From Moellerella wisconsensis ATCC 35017 (GTDB lineage: Bacteria; Pseudomonadota; Gammaproteobacteria; Enterobacterales; Enterobacteriaceae), in NCBI RefSeq assembly GCF_001294465.1, contig NZ_LGAA01000007.1, positions 1 through 64,000 of the forward strand: a DNA stretch of 64,000 nt, read 5' to 3'. The notes beneath the pieces are model-generated. The model made no database searches, was not told the origin of the DNA, and was given only the letters and a program-made list of their open reading frames with translations. A program made the position numbers and the translations under genes. This document shows positions 21,215 through 31,760 of this stretch, in pieces (position 1 is the first letter of the stretch; the number at the start of each line of letters is the position of its first letter).

Positions 21215-21766
21215 TCATTTTTGACCGCTAAGATAGCGCTCAGTATAGAATAATGCGCTGATATTGCGGGCTTCATTAAAATCAGGATGATCGAGCAATT
21301 CCATCATTCGTTCAAGTGGCCAACGAACCTGTTGCAGTGGTTCAGGTTCATCACCTTCTAATTTTTCACTATACAATTCTTGGGCTATTAAGATATTCAT
21401 CTTGCTGGAAAAATAAGACGGAGACATGGTTAATTTGGCCATCTGTTCCATTTTATGAGCTCCAAAGCCAATCTCTTCTTTCAATTCTCGTTCTGCAGCC
21501 TCAAGTGGCGTTTCTCCGGGGTCGATAGCACCTTTAGGAAAGCCTAGTTCATAGTTTTCAATGCCGACTGCATATTCTCGAATTAGGATCAGATGGTTAT
21601 CAATAATGGGTACAATGAGCACAGCTTCGCGCTTGGCAGGCGTCATTCGCTCATAAACTCGTTTTTCGCCATTACTGAATTCAAGATCAACCGATTGAAT
21701 ACTGAATAGATTTGAACGGGCGATATGTTTAATATTCAAAATCTTAGGTTTTTGGAGTTCTATCAT
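21215..21766 (-). CDS. nudE: ADP compounds hydrolase NudE
   Basis: Nudix hydrolase that cleaves ADP-ribose, NADH and diadenosine polyphosphates. The 183-residue protein carries a complete Nudix box (GAIDPGETPLEAAERE then LKEEIGF) near residues 85-107, and the conserved SPSYFSSKMNI and EGDEPEPLPQ-like block seen in NudE. The start at 21766 matches the E. coli N-terminus (LQKPxIL) and has an AGGGA site; an in-frame ATG eight codons upstream is less likely. Placement between mrcA and igaA is as in E. coli. Confidence 0.94.
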   Translation of the reverse strand: MIELQKPKILNIKHIARSNLFSIQSVDLEFSNGEKRVYERMTPAKREAVLIVPIIDNHLILIREYAVGIENYELGFPKGAIDPGETPLEAAERELKEEIGFGAHKMEQMAKLTMSPSYFSSKMNILIAQELYSEKLEGDEPEPLQQVRWPLERMMELLDHPDFNEARNISALFYTERYLSGQK

Positions 21767-22079
21767 AATTATCCCTGAATCGTTGGGCAAAATCCGCGAG
21801 TAATATTAGCAGAATAAATTCATCGTGAGTGAATGAGGTATTCGATTGAGTTTAATTGACTATGCTTGATAATCAAAACAATTGATAAGGATTAATTGCC
21901 CGCTAAAAGCTGTTAATATAGCGCACAGATAGGTGACATTCTTAAAATGTTAATAATAGAAATTATTATGTAACTTATTGTTAATAAAATTAAAATTATA
22001 TAAAGAATAGGAATTGACTTATTTAGGGTTGATATAGTGATTGCTATGCTGCTCATTGAAGTTTTTTGCTGGGGATAAA

Positions 22080-24206
22080 ATGATTAACTACCTCATTATA
22101 TTGGCTATTATTATAATTAGTCTCTGTATAATGGCTTCCTTATTGTTTTTTAAACGGAGGCGGCATCATGGTATCTGCAGTATTCCCTCACAAGCCACTC
22201 CTTCTTTTCGTAAGATTGCAGATTCTGAATATCAGGCGATAAATCAATATTTACAAGATTATCAACCGATTAACAAACCTGATAAATCGAAAATTACGCT
22301 ATCTTATCAAGAACCTATTAGTGTAGTTAGAAAGCATGCGATTATTACCACGGTATGTAATTCGGTAACCCGGTTTAATTTGCATAATGATAAACATCAT
22401 ACTTGGCGTTATTTTATTGATACTGTTGAAGTTCATCTCCCTTATCAACTTGAACCCTATCTGCAACAGCAAAATGTTATGGAGGTGGTGGATACCAACC
22501 ACTTACCTTTAATTATTTCGGTTAATAACTACTCGATAAAAGATTTGATGCGAGAATTACCCGTATCTTTGTCTACTACCATGGCGTTACCTGAACCGGC
22601 AGCGATTCAAGAAGGCGGGCAGCAAACGATTAAAGTGATGAAAATCCGCAAAGAAACCCCGGAAGAGTATCGCTTACATCAATCTTCAGGATGGATAGGT
22701 GCGGGATTACTTTGTGCCAGTTTTTTATTTTGTTTTTTTGCGTTGACAGCGATTCCTATATTGTCACATTGGATGATGCTTGGGGCAGAATTGCTGTTTA
22801 TTGCCAGTATTCTTTGTTTATTTAATCTACGATTAACGCCGAAAAAATATCAAGATGTACAGTGCATTATAGGAAAACCTAAGCGTTGGGAATTATTTGG
22901 TGAGTTTAATGAGAAACAGGCGCCAAATATATCGTTAGGCAGTGTCGATCTTATTTATCCACCGCATTGGGCACCGTATATTCATTATGAATTAGATCAA
23001 GCTATAAATATTGATATGTATTCTAATGGGCAGGTATTACGCCAAGGCCAATATTTATCGTTGAATGAAGAAGAGCGCTATTTTCCGTATAGAAAATACG
23101 GTAAAAATATGTTGATCATGATAGGAAGTCTGTTGGTTTTAATACTTATGCTAGTTTATAGCCCGATAAACTTGCCTTTAAAATTAGGTTTCACGTGGTT
23201 ATCCGGAACTGACACTATTGAGGTAAGTCATTTTACTGAGCTAGAAACCTTACCGCTAAAAGTCGGCGATTCATTAAGCGCAAAAGGGGTTGGTATGTGT
23301 TATATGCCACCAAATTTAGCGACGGCGGAAGAAGCTCAATTTTCACCGTTTGATTGCTCCGGTATTTATTGGAATAACTTAAATTCTTTACCGATACCTG
23401 AATCTCCAGTGGTTGATACGGCAGCAAGTTTATTAGCTGAGATACAGCGGCAATTGCATCCGAACAATGACGATGCCCGTAATATTAATCCTCAGTTGCA
23501 GGAAGAAATCCTAAAATCAGGAATGAATATTCTGGATGACTTTTCTGAAATTATTTTAAAAACTAATCAATTATGCCCACAGGATAATGACTGCCAAAAA
23601 TTAAAAAATGCATTGACTAATCTTACTAGCAAAGGCGATTGGCTATTGTTAGTCTCTGAAGCTAAACAAGGTAAGTTGAAAAATGCGAATGTAATTTTAC
23701 GTACTGGAAGTGCTGATACCTTGGAAAAGCTGATCGAAGCCACCACATATAAATACATCAGGCAAGAAGTTGAGAAAGCGTCAGTTAGATTAAACAGTCC
23801 ACCTCCCGGGGGGGTATTGTTGATTAGTGATGAGGGAAAACCGCTGGTAGATTTTATCTCATCAAATAATATGAATGAAATGACGCCGTTACATCGCTGG
23901 CATGAATTACAGCGGTTATCTGATATTTTAATGCATACACCTTTTGAAATCCAAGGCATCATTACGCACTTGTCATTAGATGCAAATGGCACTCGCCGTA
24001 TTATCCTGCACAGTGAGCCAGATACCACTACATTGACGCGTTATATGGGAAGTACATTGCTATTTTTAATCTTAATTGGCAGTGCACTATTGAATGGTTT
24101 TTTAGTCATTAATCGAATCAGACTTAACAAGAAGCGATTACGTAATATTCAACAATATTATGATAATTGTTTTAATGCAGCCTATCCTCCTATCCGTTGG
24201 CGTTAA
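22080..24206 (+). CDS. igaA: Membrane protein IgaA, Rcs phosphorelay inhibitor
   Basis: IgaA (YrfF) is an essential inner-membrane protein that holds the Rcs envelope-stress phosphorelay off by contacting RcsD. The 708-residue protein has an N-terminal membrane helix (residues 3-22), two central helices (about 200-240), another near 345-365 and a C-terminal one (about 660-680). A large periplasmic domain holds four cysteines. The start at 22080 follows GGGGA and matches the family; an upstream in-frame ATG (22041) adds 13 residues. yrfG, present between igaA and hslR in E. coli, is absent here. Rcs commonly represses motility and regulates fimbriae. Confidence 0.94.
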   Translation: MINYLIILAIIIISLCIMASLLFFKRRRHHGICSIPSQATPSFRKIADSEYQAINQYLQDYQPINKPDKSKITLSYQEPISVVRKHAIITTVCNSVTRFNLHNDKHHTWRYFIDTVEVHLPYQLEPYLQQQNVMEVVDTNHLPLIISVNNYSIKDLMRELPVSLSTTMALPEPAAIQEGGQQTIKVMKIRKETPEEYRLHQSSGWIGAGLLCASFLFCFFALTAIPILSHWMMLGAELLFIASILCLFNLRLTPKKYQDVQCIIGKPKRWELFGEFNEKQAPNISLGSVDLIYPPHWAPYIHYELDQAINIDMYSNGQVLRQGQYLSLNEEERYFPYRKYGKNMLIMIGSLLVLILMLVYSPINLPLKLGFTWLSGTDTIEVSHFTELETLPLKVGDSLSAKGVGMCYMPPNLATAEEAQFSPFDCSGIYWNNLNSLPIPESPVVDTAASLLAEIQRQLHPNNDDARNINPQLQEEILKSGMNILDDFSEIILKTNQLCPQDNDCQKLKNALTNLTSKGDWLLLVSEAKQGKLKNANVILRTGSADTLEKLIEATTYKYIRQEVEKASVRLNSPPPGGVLLISDEGKPLVDFISSNNMNEMTPLHRWHELQRLSDILMHTPFEIQGIITHLSLDANGTRRIILHSEPDTTTLTRYMGSTLLFLILIGSALLNGFLVINRIRLNKKRLRNIQQYYDNCFNAAYPPIRWR

Positions 24207-24266
24207 TAGCGCGGGTTATGATAGTCTCTGCCTTGCCTGATAAGTGATTTTGAGCCGGGGAGTATC

Positions 24267-24680
24267 ATGAAAACTCAGTTAAATATTGAATCTGTCCGTT
24301 TAGATAAATGGCTGTGGGCTGCGCGTTTTTATAAAACGCGTTCATTAGCTAGAGATATGATTGATGGCGGTAAAGTTCATTATAATGGACAGAGAACCAA
24401 GCCGGGAAAACTGGTTGAATGTCATGCGTTGATAAAGCTGCGCCAAGGCAATGATGAGCGTGTTATTGAAGTATTATCAGTGAGTGGTCAGCGCAGAAGT
24501 GCGCCAGAGGCACAGCAACTGTACCGTGAAACTGAAGAGAGTATTAATCAGCGCGAAAAAATGGCTTTAGCGCGAAAAATGAATGTGTTAACCATGCCTC
24601 ATCCCGAACGTCGTCCGGATAAAAAAGAGCGCCGCACACTGATTAAAATCAAACATAAAAATTCCAATGAGTCATCTTGA
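24267..24680 (+). CDS. hslR: Heat shock protein 15, ribosome-associated S4-domain protein
   Basis: Hsp15 binds free 50S subunits that carry nascent chains and helps recycle stalled translation products after heat shock. The 137-residue protein has an N-terminal S4 RNA-binding domain (VRLDKWLWAARFYKTRSLAR then GGKVHYNGQRTKPGK) and a basic C-terminal tail. A GGGG-type ribosome site precedes the ATG. hslO follows 27 bases downstream, consistent with a two-gene heat-shock unit. Confidence 0.95.
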   Translation: MKTQLNIESVRLDKWLWAARFYKTRSLARDMIDGGKVHYNGQRTKPGKLVECHALIKLRQGNDERVIEVLSVSGQRRSAPEAQQLYRETEESINQREKMALARKMNVLTMPHPERRPDKKERRTLIKIKHKNSNESS

Positions 24681-24707
24681 AGGATGGCTGTAGCAAAGAG
24701 AGATATT

Positions 24708-25580
24708 ATGGCTAAACATGATCAACTCCACCGTTTTATTTTTGCAGGGCATTCCGTTCGCGGGGAAGTTGTCTCGGCAAGTGAAACCTTTCATCAAATT
24801 TTAGAAAATCATGATTATCCGCAGGCTGTAAAAAAGTTGCTGGGCGAGTTATTAGTCGCGACAAGCTTGTTAACCGCTACGCTGAAGTTTGATGGTGATA
24901 TCACCGTTCAGATTCAAGGTGATGGCCCGGTAAAATTAGCGGTAATTAATGGTAATAACCAACAGCAGATGCGCGGTGTGGCACGTATCGATGGCCCTGT
25001 AGTTGAAGGTAGCTCGTTGAAACAAATGATGGGTAATGGCTATATGGTTATTACTATCACGCCTACCAAAGGTGAACGATATCAAGGTGTTGTTGCTCTC
25101 GATGGTGATACGGTTGCTGATTGTATTGACAATTACTTCCGTCAATCTGAGCAACTGCCTACGCGTTTATTTATTCGTTCTTGTGACGTCGATGGGCAAC
25201 CTGCTGTCGGTGGAATGTTATTGCAAGTTTTACCGGCTGCCGATGATGAAAGTCATGAGATGTTCGATCATCTAGTACAATTGACGGCAACGATTAAAGG
25301 CGAAGAATTATGCACTCTGGATGTCCAAGAAATACTGCATCGTTTATATCATGAAGAAGATGTCACACTGTATGATCCTCAGTCGATAGAGTTTCGCTGT
25401 ACCTGTTCACGCGAACGCTGTGAAAGTACTTTAATTTCTTTACCAGACGAAGATGTTAATCAAATTTTGCAAGAAGATGGCAAAATTGATATCGAGTGTG
25501 AGTTCTGTGGTAGTCACTATATATTTTTAGAATCTGATGTTAAAGGATTAAAACGAGATATAAATCAGCAACTTCACTGA
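24708..25580 (+). CDS. hslO: Redox-regulated chaperone Hsp33
   Basis: Holdase chaperone activated by oxidation and heat. The 290-residue protein has the family core ([32 protein letters not shown]). The C-terminal zinc switch has four cysteines in CTCSRERC... and CEFCG, where CxC and CxxC bind zinc when reduced. The start at 24708 matches the E. coli N-terminus (HDQLHR); an in-frame ATG at 24684 lies closer to hslR but gives an atypical extension. Terminated by the hairpin at 25609. Confidence 0.95.
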   Translation: MAKHDQLHRFIFAGHSVRGEVVSASETFHQILENHDYPQAVKKLLGELLVATSLLTATLKFDGDITVQIQGDGPVKLAVINGNNQQQMRGVARIDGPVVEGSSLKQMMGNGYMVITITPTKGERYQGVVALDGDTVADCIDNYFRQSEQLPTRLFIRSCDVDGQPAVGGMLLQVLPAADDESHEMFDHLVQLTATIKGEELCTLDVQEILHRLYHEEDVTLYDPQSIEFRCTCSRERCESTLISLPDEDVNQILQEDGKIDIECEFCGSHYIFLESDVKGLKRDINQQLH

Positions 25581-25608
25581 TACGATTAAGCAAGTTATTT
25601 TTGTGAAC

Positions 25609-25633
25609 AAGGCGCTATTTAGCGCCTTTTTTT
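25609..25633 (+). terminator. Intrinsic terminator of hslR-hslO
   Basis: Perfect 8-bp stem AAGGCGCT (25609-25616) with AGCGCCTT (25621-25628), loop ATTT, followed by a T-run. It lies 28 bases after the hslO stop. Confidence 0.93.
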
Positions 25634-25781
25634 AATGGTTTATATCATGATTTTCGTGCTCTGAGTCCCAGAATGGATTAAAAAAAATTATATATTTTCA
25701 ATTCTTTGATAATTATCGCTGTTAATTAGTCGTAAAGATTTATGATCGTCGGCAGTTTAGTTATGAAAATCCAGGAGCAAT

Positions 25782-27404
25782 ATGATGAACGCGAAAAGCA
25801 TTACCCCTAAGGATCTGGAAAAGTACGGTATTCATGGTGTAACAGAGGTTGTTTATAACCCTAGTTATGACGTTTTGTTTGCAGAAGAAACAAAACCAAC
25901 ATTAGAAGGCTATGAGCGCGGTACGGTGACAACTCTGGGCGCTGTTGCCGTTGATACTGGTATTTTTACCGGCCGTTCGCCAAAAGATAAATATATCGTT
26001 CGTGACGATATTACGCGTGATACTGTTTGGTGGGCTGATCAGGGGAAAGGCAAAAACGATAATAAGCCCATGACTCAAGAAGTCTGGACTGCGTTGAAAC
26101 ATCTGGTAACCGAACAACTGTCCGATAAACGTTTATTTGTAGTTGATGCATTTTGTGGTGCAAATGCAGATAGCCGACTCAACGTTAGATTTATAACTGA
26201 AGTTGCGTGGCAAGCTCACTTTGTCAAAAATATGTTTGTTCGTCCTACGGACGAAGAGTTAGTTAATTTTGAACCTGATTTTGTCGTTATGAACGGCGCA
26301 AAATGTACTAATCCGAATTGGAAAGAGCAGGGCTTGAATTCTGAAAATTTTGTGGCATTCAATTTAACTGAAGGCATACAACTGATTGGTGGCTCTTGGT
26401 ACGGCGGTGAAATGAAAAAAGGTATGTTCTCAATGATGAACTACCTGCTACCACTGAAAGGCATCGCATCAATGCACTGTTCTGCTAACGTCGGCGAGAA
26501 AGATGATGTAGCCATTTTCTTTGGTTTATCAGGAACCGGTAAAACAACACTTTCAACCGATCCAAAACGTAAGTTAATCGGTGACGATGAACACGGTTGG
26601 GATGATGATGGCGTGTTTAACTTTGAAGGAGGATGCTACGCAAAAACTATCCATCTTTCTCAAGAAGCAGAGCCAGATATCTACAATGCTATTCGTCGCG
26701 ATGCATTATTAGAAAACGTGACTGTATTAGCCGATGGAAGCGTTGATTTTGATGATGGATCTAAAACTGAAAATACACGTGTATCTTATCCAATCTATCA
26801 TATTGAAAACATTGTTAAACCAATCTCTAAAGCTGGTCATGCGACTAAAGTTATTTTCTTAACGGCTGATGCTTTTGGAGTATTACCTCCGGTTTCTTGC
26901 TTAACTCCTGAACAAACTCAATATCATTTCTTATCTGGTTTTACTGCCAAACTGGCTGGTACTGAGCGCGGTGTAACCGAGCCAACGCCAACTTTCTCTG
27001 CATGTTTCGGCGCTGCGTTCTTATCCTTACATCCAACTCAATATGCTGAAGTATTAGTTAAACGTATGGAAGCTGCTGGCGCGAAAGCGTATTTAGTCAA
27101 TACCGGCTGGAATGGTACGGGTAAACGTATTTCAATTAAAGATACCCGAGCGATTATTGATGCCATCTTAAACGGTGAGATTGAAAAATCAGACACTATT
27201 ACGCTGCCTATTTTTGATTTAGCCATTCCGACATCACTGCCGGGTGTAGATCCCCGTATTCTTGATCCACGTGATACCTATGCAAATAAAGCTGAGTGGG
27301 AAGAAAAGGCCAAAGATTTAGCCGTTCGTTTCACTAAAAACTTCGATAAATATACCGATACCCCGGCGGGACAAGCATTAATTAAAGCTGGCCCAAAACT
27401 ATAA
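25782..27404 (+). CDS. pckA: Phosphoenolpyruvate carboxykinase (ATP)
   Basis: Converts oxaloacetate and ATP to PEP, CO2 and ADP, the entry step of gluconeogenesis. The 540-residue protein has the substrate loop [12 protein letters not shown], the P-loop [11 protein letters not shown] (about residue 248), [20 protein letters not shown] and the C-terminal adenine-binding [13 protein letters not shown]. The length equals E. coli Pck. Two ATGs are adjacent; AGGAG lies four bases before the first and seven before the second, so the second may be used. In this organism it can work with acs on acetate. Confidence 0.97.
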   Translation: MMNAKSITPKDLEKYGIHGVTEVVYNPSYDVLFAEETKPTLEGYERGTVTTLGAVAVDTGIFTGRSPKDKYIVRDDITRDTVWWADQGKGKNDNKPMTQEVWTALKHLVTEQLSDKRLFVVDAFCGANADSRLNVRFITEVAWQAHFVKNMFVRPTDEELVNFEPDFVVMNGAKCTNPNWKEQGLNSENFVAFNLTEGIQLIGGSWYGGEMKKGMFSMMNYLLPLKGIASMHCSANVGEKDDVAIFFGLSGTGKTTLSTDPKRKLIGDDEHGWDDDGVFNFEGGCYAKTIHLSQEAEPDIYNAIRRDALLENVTVLADGSVDFDDGSKTENTRVSYPIYHIENIVKPISKAGHATKVIFLTADAFGVLPPVSCLTPEQTQYHFLSGFTAKLAGTERGVTEPTPTFSACFGAAFLSLHPTQYAEVLVKRMEAAGAKAYLVNTGWNGTGKRISIKDTRAIIDAILNGEIEKSDTITLPIFDLAIPTSLPGVDPRILDPRDTYANKAEWEEKAKDLAVRFTKNFDKYTDTPAGQALIKAGPKL

Positions 27405-27444
27405 AATTAGGTTATTTCTAATTTAGTGATACGGCAGGCCATCA

Positions 27445-27471
27445 GGCACTGTGAATCTACAGTGCCTTTTT
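27445..27471 (+). terminator. Intrinsic terminator of pckA
   Basis: Perfect 8-bp stem GGCACTGT (27445-27452) with ACAGTGCC (27459-27466), six-base loop, then TTTTT. It lies 40 bases past the pckA stop, just before the convergent yhhW. Confidence 0.92.
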
Positions 27472-27483
27472 AGTGGTGATTGG

Positions 27484-28182
27484 TTAGTTAGGCGGAAGGT
27501 CGAACAGTAGAATCTCACTATGATTATCTAACGCTCTGATTTCTAGCAGATCTTCTTGGCTAATAGCTAAGCCATCGCCACTCTCAATAATATATTGATT
27601 GATTGTTATTCTTCCCTTAACGGCTTGTATCCAGACTGAACGATTTTCTGCTATCGTATAATTATGTGTTTTATCTGCACTAAGTTCCCAGCGCCACAGT
27701 CGCATATCCTGAAATACGCGTAATGAGCCTTCTACTGCATCAGGGGATAATACCAGCTGTTTTCCATTAATCGAGTCAAAACGGCGCTGCTCATAACGAG
27801 GCTGAAGGTCATTTTCAGCAGGTAGAATCCATATTTGATATAAATGTAATGGCTGATCATCGTGTGGATTATATTCTGAATGGCGGATCCCGGTGCCTGC
27901 ACTCATAATTTGAAATTCACCGGCAGCAATTTGTTCTTTATTACCCATGCTATCTTGATGTTCAACCGCACCAGATAATACATAGGTTAGAATTTCCATA
28001 TTTTTATGTGGGTGACTACCAAATCCTTTTTCTGCGGCGATGATATCTTCATTAATGACTCTAAGCGCAGAAAATCCCATAAAATTTTCATCATAGTAAT
28101 CTGCAAAAGAGAAAGTATGCCAGCTATCTAACCAGCCGCGATTGGCATGGCCACGTTTATTTGCTTTACGTAGATAAATCAT
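27484..28182 (-). CDS. yhhW: Pirin-family protein YhhW (quercetin 2,3-dioxygenase type)
   Basis: Bicupin of the pirin family; the E. coli protein has quercetin 2,3-dioxygenase activity in vitro, but its natural substrate is unknown. The 232-residue sequence has the metal-binding cupin motif GSHPHKNMEILTYVLSGAVEHQD, with His57 and His59 and later His and Glu ligands (HSEYNPHDD). The length matches E. coli YhhW (231). It lies immediately before a RyhB-type RNA gene, close to the E. coli order yhhW-yhhX-ryhB. Confidence 0.92.
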   Translation of the reverse strand: MIYLRKANKRGHANRGWLDSWHTFSFADYYDENFMGFSALRVINEDIIAAEKGFGSHPHKNMEILTYVLSGAVEHQDSMGNKEQIAAGEFQIMSAGTGIRHSEYNPHDDQPLHLYQIWILPAENDLQPRYEQRRFDSINGKQLVLSPDAVEGSLRVFQDMRLWRWELSADKTHNYTIAENRSVWIQAVKGRITINQYIIESGDGLAISQEDLLEIRALDNHSEILLFDLPPN

Positions 28183-28297
28183 CGTTAACCTCTCTTATTT
28201 TGCTTAAGAGGAGTGTATCCGATAGTGAGAAATAGAGAAGTAGTGCCAATTGACGGTAAGATCCAAAAAATTTGAATGAGAAGATTAAGTAAAAAGT

Positions 28298-28394
28298 AAA
28301 AAAAAGCCAGCACGAAGGCTGGCTAAACTAAACACTGGAAGCAATGTGAGCAATGTCGTACTTCCTTTAATTCAGCTATCGAATCGCAGAAAGT
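28298..28394 (-). ncRNA. ryhB: RyhB-type iron-responsive small RNA
   Basis: On the minus strand, positions 28360-28335 read ACGACATTGCTCACATTGCT and then TCCAGT, the conserved RyhB core that pairs with target ribosome sites. It is followed by a terminator (AGCCAGC, loop, GCTGGCT and a run of eight T, about 28323-28297). The 5' part (GCGATTCG... to the core) differs from E. coli, as expected. Length is about 97 nt if transcription begins near 28394. RyhB works with Hfq to block mRNAs of iron-using proteins when iron is scarce. Location next to yhhW agrees with E. coli, where ryhB is nearby. The 5' end is inferred from the promoter. Confidence 0.93.
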
Positions 28395-28400
28395 AGAACG

Positions 28401-28430
28401 ATGATAATAGTTCTCACTATCATTTGTAAA
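28401..28430 (-). promoter_or_regulatory. ryhB promoter overlapped by a Fur box
   Basis: On the minus strand, TTTACA (28430-28425) and TATCAT (28406-28401) form a sigma70 pair with an 18-base spacer. Between and over them lies GATAATAGTTCTCACTATC (28403-28421, plus strand), 14 of 19 matches to the Fur consensus with both outer halves well kept. Fur binding here would block RNA polymerase when iron is plentiful. Confidence 0.85.
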
Positions 28431-28592
28431 GGTTTTTTTATAAATAGAATTGAATAAATAATCAAAATAATTGTAACTTATTGAACGCTATAGTTAAAAA
28501 GAGGGATTTTTATCAAAATATCTTTTTTAATCAGTAGATTAAGAATATAAAGCGTAAGGTTATTAATCGATTTTTTATCAATTATCGCGTTA

Positions 28593-28622
28593 AAAATAGC
28601 CGAATATTGTCCGGCTATTTTA
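28593..28622 (-). terminator. Intrinsic terminator of yhiN/baiN
   Basis: AAATAGCCG and its complement, separated by eight bases, form a stem read on the minus strand and followed by TTTTTA. It sits about 40 bases after the stop of the flavoprotein gene and separates it from ryhB. Confidence 0.82.
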
Positions 28623-28663
28623 TTTAGATAATGGGGTTGGTCGTCACTCTTTATTTATGCGGA

Positions 28664-29875
28664 TTATGCAGAAGTTGCCTTTGATAGAGTGGCTAATGCT
28701 TGAGCGCATGCCCATGCTGAACTCCATGCCCATTGAAAATTATATCCTCCGAGCCAGCCAGTGACATCGACGACTTCACCGATAAAATATAATCTCGCTG
28801 TTTTTAACGATTCCATTGTTTTCGAGGAAAGTTCTCGGGTATCGACACCACCGAGTGTAACTTCCGCTGTGCGATAGCCTTCGGTACCATTAGGTTGTAC
28901 CTGCCAGCAGTGTAGCGTTTCACAGAGTGCCTGCTGCTGCGCTGGATTTAATTGTTTAAGGGTACCTTCTGGAATTTGTTTAAGCGTTTGCAATATTTCA
29001 ATAAAACGTTTTGGTAATAATTTAGATAAAGTGTTTTTTACGCTCTGATTAGGATGCTCTTGGCGCTCACGGACAAGAAAGTTATCGAGCGCAATTTCTG
29101 GAAGTAAGTTAATACTTACATACTCTCCTGGCTGCCAATAACTCGATATTTGTAAAATCGCTGGACCAGATAGCCCACGGTGAGTAAACAAAATATTCTC
29201 TTTAAACAGAGTTCCATTCGCTGCTGTGACGGATGCAGGCACTGAAATTCCCGATAGCACTTGTAATTGGTCAAGTAGATTCTTATGCAAGGTAAATGGA
29301 ACGAGCCCTGCACGAGTGGGCAAAATAGAGTGGCCGAACTGTTCAGCTAATCGGTAGCCAAAAGGGGTCGCACCTAAACCAGGCATTGATAAACCACCCG
29401 TTGCTACTACAAGTGAGTGACTGCTTACTTTTTTATTGTTTACCGTAACAATGAATTGCTCGTCCTGTTTTTCGACGTGAGTTATTTCACTTCTTAACTG
29501 TATTGTAACGCCATTTTTAGTGCATTCGCTGCTGAGCATATCTGCGATATCTTGCGCGCTATTATCACAGAATAGTTGGCCTAAAGTTTTTTCATGGTAT
29601 GGAATAGCATATTTATTAACTAATTCGATAAAATCCCATTGCGTATAGCGAGCAAGTGCTGACTTACAAAAATGAGGATTATGCGATAGATAAGCTGCGG
29701 GCTCGATGTACATATTGGTAAAATTACAGCGGCCGCCGCCGGACATCAAAATTTTTCGACCTATTTTTTTGCCATTATCTAAAATCAGTGTTTTTAGCCC
29801 TTGCTTGCCGGCTTGAGCGCCACAAAACAAGCCCGCAGCGCCGGCTCCTAAAATGACGACATCGTATTTTTCCAC
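28664..29875 (-). CDS. yhiN: YhiN/BaiN-family FAD-dependent oxidoreductase
   Basis: A 403-residue flavoprotein of the HI0933-like family, annotated in many genomes as BaiN-type; the physiological substrate in enterics is unknown. The N-terminus has the FAD dinucleotide fold VVILGAGAAGLFCGAQAGKQG. GRCNFTN (about residue 49) is typical of the family, LVVATGGLSMPGLGATPFGY is central, and FIGEVVDVTGWLGGYNFQWAW closes the FAD site. It is divergent from pitA with a 292-base gap, as in E. coli (yhiN-pitA). Identification as YhiN is firm; function is not. Confidence 0.92.
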   Translation of the reverse strand: MEKYDVVILGAGAAGLFCGAQAGKQGLKTLILDNGKKIGRKILMSGGGRCNFTNMYIEPAAYLSHNPHFCKSALARYTQWDFIELVNKYAIPYHEKTLGQLFCDNSAQDIADMLSSECTKNGVTIQLRSEITHVEKQDEQFIVTVNNKKVSSHSLVVATGGLSMPGLGATPFGYRLAEQFGHSILPTRAGLVPFTLHKNLLDQLQVLSGISVPASVTAANGTLFKENILFTHRGLSGPAILQISSYWQPGEYVSINLLPEIALDNFLVRERQEHPNQSVKNTLSKLLPKRFIEILQTLKQIPEGTLKQLNPAQQQALCETLHCWQVQPNGTEGYRTAEVTLGGVDTRELSSKTMESLKTARLYFIGEVVDVTGWLGGYNFQWAWSSAWACAQALATLSKATSA

Positions 29876-30167
29876 GTTATTTTCTCTATAATCAGATGAA
29901 AAGTATTCAGGAGCTATTATAATTGAGTAAACTCGCTAAAAAAACGAATGGCTCTAAATCACCTGAAGAACTATTTTCAGCAATTTTACGCTAAAAATTA
30001 ATAAATTTTTTATTTAGTTTAATCTGTTGAAATATAAGGAATAGTTGCTATGTATGATAATTAGAGCGAGTAGTTAAATCAAAAAAAGGGTAGATTTTGC
30101 TTCCACCGCTAGCGTTTGTCACTGATAATGCGCCGCGTTCATGTCCAACCAAAATGGCTTAACTTCT

Positions 30168-31655
30168 ATGTTACATCTGTTTACTGGCCTGGATTTATAT
30201 ACCGGTCTATTTTTAGTACTGGCACTTGTTTTTGTGCTTGCTTATGAAGCTATTAATGGCTTTCATGATACCGCAAATGCGGTAGCTACAGTTATTTATA
30301 CCCGAGCTATGCGCGCGCAATTTGCCGTTGTTATGGCGGGTGTATTTAACTTCTTCGGCGTATTGCTGGGGGGGCTGAGTGTTGCTTATGCAATTGTTCA
30401 TCTCTTACCCACCGATCTGCTACTCAACGTGAGCTCTGCTCACGGGCTTGCGATGGTGTTCTCACTATTGCTGGCTGCTATTATTTGGAATTTAGGAACG
30501 TGGTATTTCGGCTTGCCGGCATCCAGTTCACATACGCTGATTGGTGCGATTATCGGGGTTGGCTTAGTCAATGCGGTAGTGACTGATTCATCAATCGTTG
30601 ATGCGTTGAATATTCCAAAAATGGTCAGCATTTTCCTCTCTCTGATTTTATCTCCGGCAATTGGTTTTGTGATTGCAGGGATTATGATCTTCGTTTTACG
30701 GCGCTACTGGAGTGGCTCTAAGAAACGTCGACGTATTCACCTGACGCCGGCAGAGCGAGAGAAAAAAGATGGTAAGAAAAAACCACCTTTCTGGACACGT
30801 ACAGCCTTAATTTTATCGGCTATCGGCGTTAGCTTCTCTCACGGGGCAAACGATGGACAGAAAGGGATTGGTCTTATCATGTTAGTTTTGATTGGTGTCG
30901 CTCCGGCTGGGTTCATGGTAAACATGAATGCAAGTGGATATGACATTGCCAAAACATACGATGCTGTTGTCCATTTGCAACAATACTATCAGACACACCA
31001 ACCTGCATTAGATCATGCGATAGAAAATACTCCGGCAGTGTCTTCTGAGTTTGATGCAGAAGAAAAATTCCACTGTGACAGTTCACGTACCGTGTCTGTA
31101 TTAAATCAAACGGAAAAAATGCTGGAAGGTGTCCAGAACTATAATGAATTAGTTCCGGAACAACGTACTAAGATGCGCCGTCTATTGATGTGTATTTCTG
31201 ATACATCAAATGCTGTGGCTAAATTGCCAGAAACGTCTGCTGAAGACGCTCGTTTCTTAAAAACATTGAGCAAAGATTTATTACATACTGTTGAATATGC
31301 GCCGTTATGGATAATCATTGCTGTCGCTTTAGCGTTGTCTATCGGTACAATGTTTGGTTGGAAACGTGTTGCTGTCACTATCGGTGAAAAAATCGGTAAG
31401 AAAGGTATGACCTATGCTCAGGGGGTTTCTGCGCAGGTAACCGCAGCGGTTTCTATTGGTGTGGCAAGTTACACTGGTATGCCTGTATCTACCACTCAAG
31501 TATTGTCATCTGCAGTTGCAGGAACAATGGTTGTTGATGGTGGCGGTGTTCAGAGTAAAACGATAAAAAGTATTTTGTTAGCTTGGCTGTTAACGCTTCC
31601 GGTCTCAATTTTATTGTCCGGTGGTCTTTATTGGTTAGCATTACAATTTATTTAA
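30168..31655 (+). CDS. pitA: Low-affinity inorganic phosphate transporter PitA
   Basis: Proton-coupled carrier of neutral metal-phosphate complexes (Mg, Zn, Ca phosphate). About ten membrane helices in two PHO4 repeats carry the signatures [19 protein letters not shown] and [13 protein letters not shown] large cytoplasmic loop lies between (about residues 265-390). The start at 30168 was chosen because it gives the E. coli-like N-terminus (MLHLFxGLD). An upstream in-frame ATG at 30141 adds nine residues, and neither has a clear ribosome site. It has its own terminator and is convergent with uspB. Confidence 0.94.
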   Translation: MLHLFTGLDLYTGLFLVLALVFVLAYEAINGFHDTANAVATVIYTRAMRAQFAVVMAGVFNFFGVLLGGLSVAYAIVHLLPTDLLLNVSSAHGLAMVFSLLLAAIIWNLGTWYFGLPASSSHTLIGAIIGVGLVNAVVTDSSIVDALNIPKMVSIFLSLILSPAIGFVIAGIMIFVLRRYWSGSKKRRRIHLTPAEREKKDGKKKPPFWTRTALILSAIGVSFSHGANDGQKGIGLIMLVLIGVAPAGFMVNMNASGYDIAKTYDAVVHLQQYYQTHQPALDHAIENTPAVSSEFDAEEKFHCDSSRTVSVLNQTEKMLEGVQNYNELVPEQRTKMRRLLMCISDTSNAVAKLPETSAEDARFLKTLSKDLLHTVEYAPLWIIIAVALALSIGTMFGWKRVAVTIGEKIGKKGMTYAQGVSAQVTAAVSIGVASYTGMPVSTTQVLSSAVAGTMVVDGGGVQSKTIKSILLAWLLTLPVSILLSGGLYWLALQFI

Positions 31656-31676
31656 GTGTCGTCTTATCACTTTGAA

Positions 31677-31713
31677 AATAGTGATGATCGGTTTCGGTCA
31701 TCACTATTTTTTT
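31677..31713 (+). terminator. Terminator of pitA, possibly bidirectional
   Basis: Perfect 11-bp stem AATAGTGATGA (31677-31687) with TCATCACTATT (31698-31708), then seven T. On the minus strand the stem is followed by only TTTTC, so use for uspB is possible but weaker. Confidence 0.9.
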
Positions 31714-31760
31714 GTCATTTTTTAGTGTGTCGAGGATTTATCTTCGTGCATTATCTATCT

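Noticed and set aside
23567-24028. 153-codon minus-strand frame inside igaA
   Set aside because: Overlaps the IgaA coding region completely; no start signal and no recognisable domain.
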